NCBI GenBank assembly: GCA_946544555.1
Contig: CAMNMI010000048.1
Coordinates: 1 to 6,943, forward strand
DNA length: 6,943 nucleotides
Direction of reading: 5' to 3'
From: an uncultured Rickettsiales bacterium
Lineage (GTDB): Bacteria > Pseudomonadota > Alphaproteobacteria > Rickettsiales > Deianiraeaceae
Notes under the pieces: generated by a model
Told to the model about the DNA's origin: nothing
The model's database searches: none
What the model saw: only the letters and a program-made list of their open reading frames with translations
Shown: piece by piece, positions 5,972-6,943 of the stretch
Layout of the letters: each line of letters begins with the position of its first letter
How positions within the stretch are numbered: position 1 is the first letter of the stretch
Translations under genes and position numbers: made by a program

Positions 5972-6943
5972 TTAGGGGTTAATCTTGCTTTTCAACTCTG
6001 CTACCTCCCCCGGCAACTTTTTGTCATTTTCCAGCATAACTTGGATGTTTTTCAGTCCTGCAATTACTGTCGCGTGAGTTCTATTTAAACACCTTCCTAT
6101 CTCTTGAAAGTTTGCATTATTGACTGTCCTCATGAGGTGCATCGCTACATTTCTGGCTCTGCAAACATTAGCTGACTTGATTTTTGACACCAATACATTT
6201 TCTGGCAGTTTATAATAATTATTCACTACTTTCACAATTTCCTCATTTGAAATTTGTTTGTGAGATACCTGTATTTCTTGACCCTCTGACAAAATTTCCA
6301 TTGCCAAAGATGAGTTCAATTCAAACTTCCTGACTGACTTCACGATTGATAATTTCTTGATATAATTCTTCATTTCACGGACATTTCCATCAAGTTTTTC
6401 AGTCAATTCTCGCACAATTGAAATTGGCACATTCATGTTTTTTTCAGTTATGTAATTCATCAAAATCTTTGACTTTACCTCGTTATTATGCTCGCCCAAA
6501 GATAATGACAAAGCACTTGAAAGAATATTTTTCAGATGACTATTTTTCTCTGACAATTCTGCCGAAGTTAACCTTGATGATAAAACAACAAATTTGTTAT
6601 TTTCAATTACCAATCCAACCAGCTGTTTTAGCGCATGCAACGTGCCATTTTTGCCAAGCAAATCATCAATGTTATCAATTGCAATTATGTCATTTTCAAG
6701 CAGTTCATCATAGAACGCAAACCCCATTTTTTGCTGGACGGAACTGACATATTGTCTCAAAAAGTTGGATGCCGTAATCAAGCAAATCTTGCCACCCATT
6801 TTCTGATAATATGCCTTCATTGCACTCAACAAGTGGCTTTTACCAGAGCTTGTCTGTCCTTGAAGATGGATAACCGCTCCCTCATTTACAAGCTCATTAT
6901 CTGTATAACACACCACTGATTTACACACTTCGCTCGCTGTGAT
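5972..6943 (-). CDS. dnaA: DnaA-family replication initiator or paralogue, divergent (N-terminus outside window)
   Basis: AAA+ ATPase joined to a C-terminal DnaA-type DNA-binding domain. The frame is open to the right edge, so the N-terminal helicase-loading region and the start are missing; residue numbers below count from an internal GTG at 6928. Walker A is GQTSSGKS (24-31) and Walker B is IIAIDNID (81-88). The sensor II region GNVREM keeps its arginine (R184). Domain IV runs from about 225 to 318, with RARNVAMHL (257-265) and the helix-turn-helix signature IGRCLNRTHATVIAGLKNI (277-295). Compared with E. coli DnaA from memory, the second Walker B acid is Asn86, the box VII arginines R281 and R285 are His131 and Ile135, the loop holding R245 is shortened, and base-contacting D433 and T435 are Thr284 and Ala286. 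R399 and H434 are kept as R259 and H285. The Asp-Asn Walker B resembles Hda. It may be a diverged chromosomal DnaA or a second, regulatory DnaA-like protein. Confidence 0.85.
   Translation of the reverse strand: MTASEVCKSVVCYTDNELVNEGAVIHLQGQTSSGKSHLLSAMKAYYQKMGGKICLITASNFLRQYVSSVQQKMGFAFYDELLENDIIAIDNIDDLLGKNGTLHALKQLVGLVIENNKFVVLSSRLTSAELSEKNSHLKNILSSALSLSLGEHNNEVKSKILMNYITEKNMNVPISIVRELTEKLDGNVREMKNYIKKLSIVKSVRKFELNSSLAMEILSEGQEIQVSHKQISNEEIVKVVNNYYKLPENVLVSKIKSANVCRARNVAMHLMRTVNNANFQEIGRCLNRTHATVIAGLKNIQVMLENDKKLPGEVAELKSKINP

Overview
The window carries six genes in two convergent groups and looks like a moderately AT-rich genome, probably of a host-associated alphaproteobacterium (Rickettsiales, Holosporales or a similar reduced lineage). 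The lineage is an inference. It rests on a very large VirB6-type secretion channel protein with a cysteine-rich N-terminal domain and a glycine/lysine-rich tail, a stand-alone MnhC antiporter subunit, and a strongly diverged DnaA. No rRNA, tRNA, transposase or CRISPR array is visible.

Plus strand, 1-4284: a VirB6/TrbL-family type IV secretion protein, probably cut by the left edge, is followed after 2 bases by murJ, the lipid II flippase. The two genes probably share a transcript.

Junction, 4284-4396: a 113-bp GC-rich element (75 of 113 bases are G or C) with perfect 10-bp terminal inverted repeats fills almost exactly the space between the convergent murJ and mnhC stop codons. It could be a mobile palindromic repeat, a bidirectional transcription barrier or a structured RNA.

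Minus strand, 6943-4401, in order of transcription: a DnaA-family protein cut by the right edge; a 128-residue single-pass membrane protein of unknown function; an ABC-2-type transporter ATPase; and MnhC, whose start lies one base after the ATPase stop. Between the dnaA-like gene and the small membrane protein gene there is a good sigma70-type promoter (extended -10 TGTTATAAT, -35 TTGATT) and, about 4-12 bases after its expected start point, a perfect DnaA box TTATCCACA.

The observations most worth following are the DnaA-family protein itself (arginine finger, second Walker B acid and two DNA-recognition residues replaced), the DnaA box at the start of the next gene, and the GC-rich terminal-repeat element. 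No complete novel multi-gene system can be demonstrated from this window alone.
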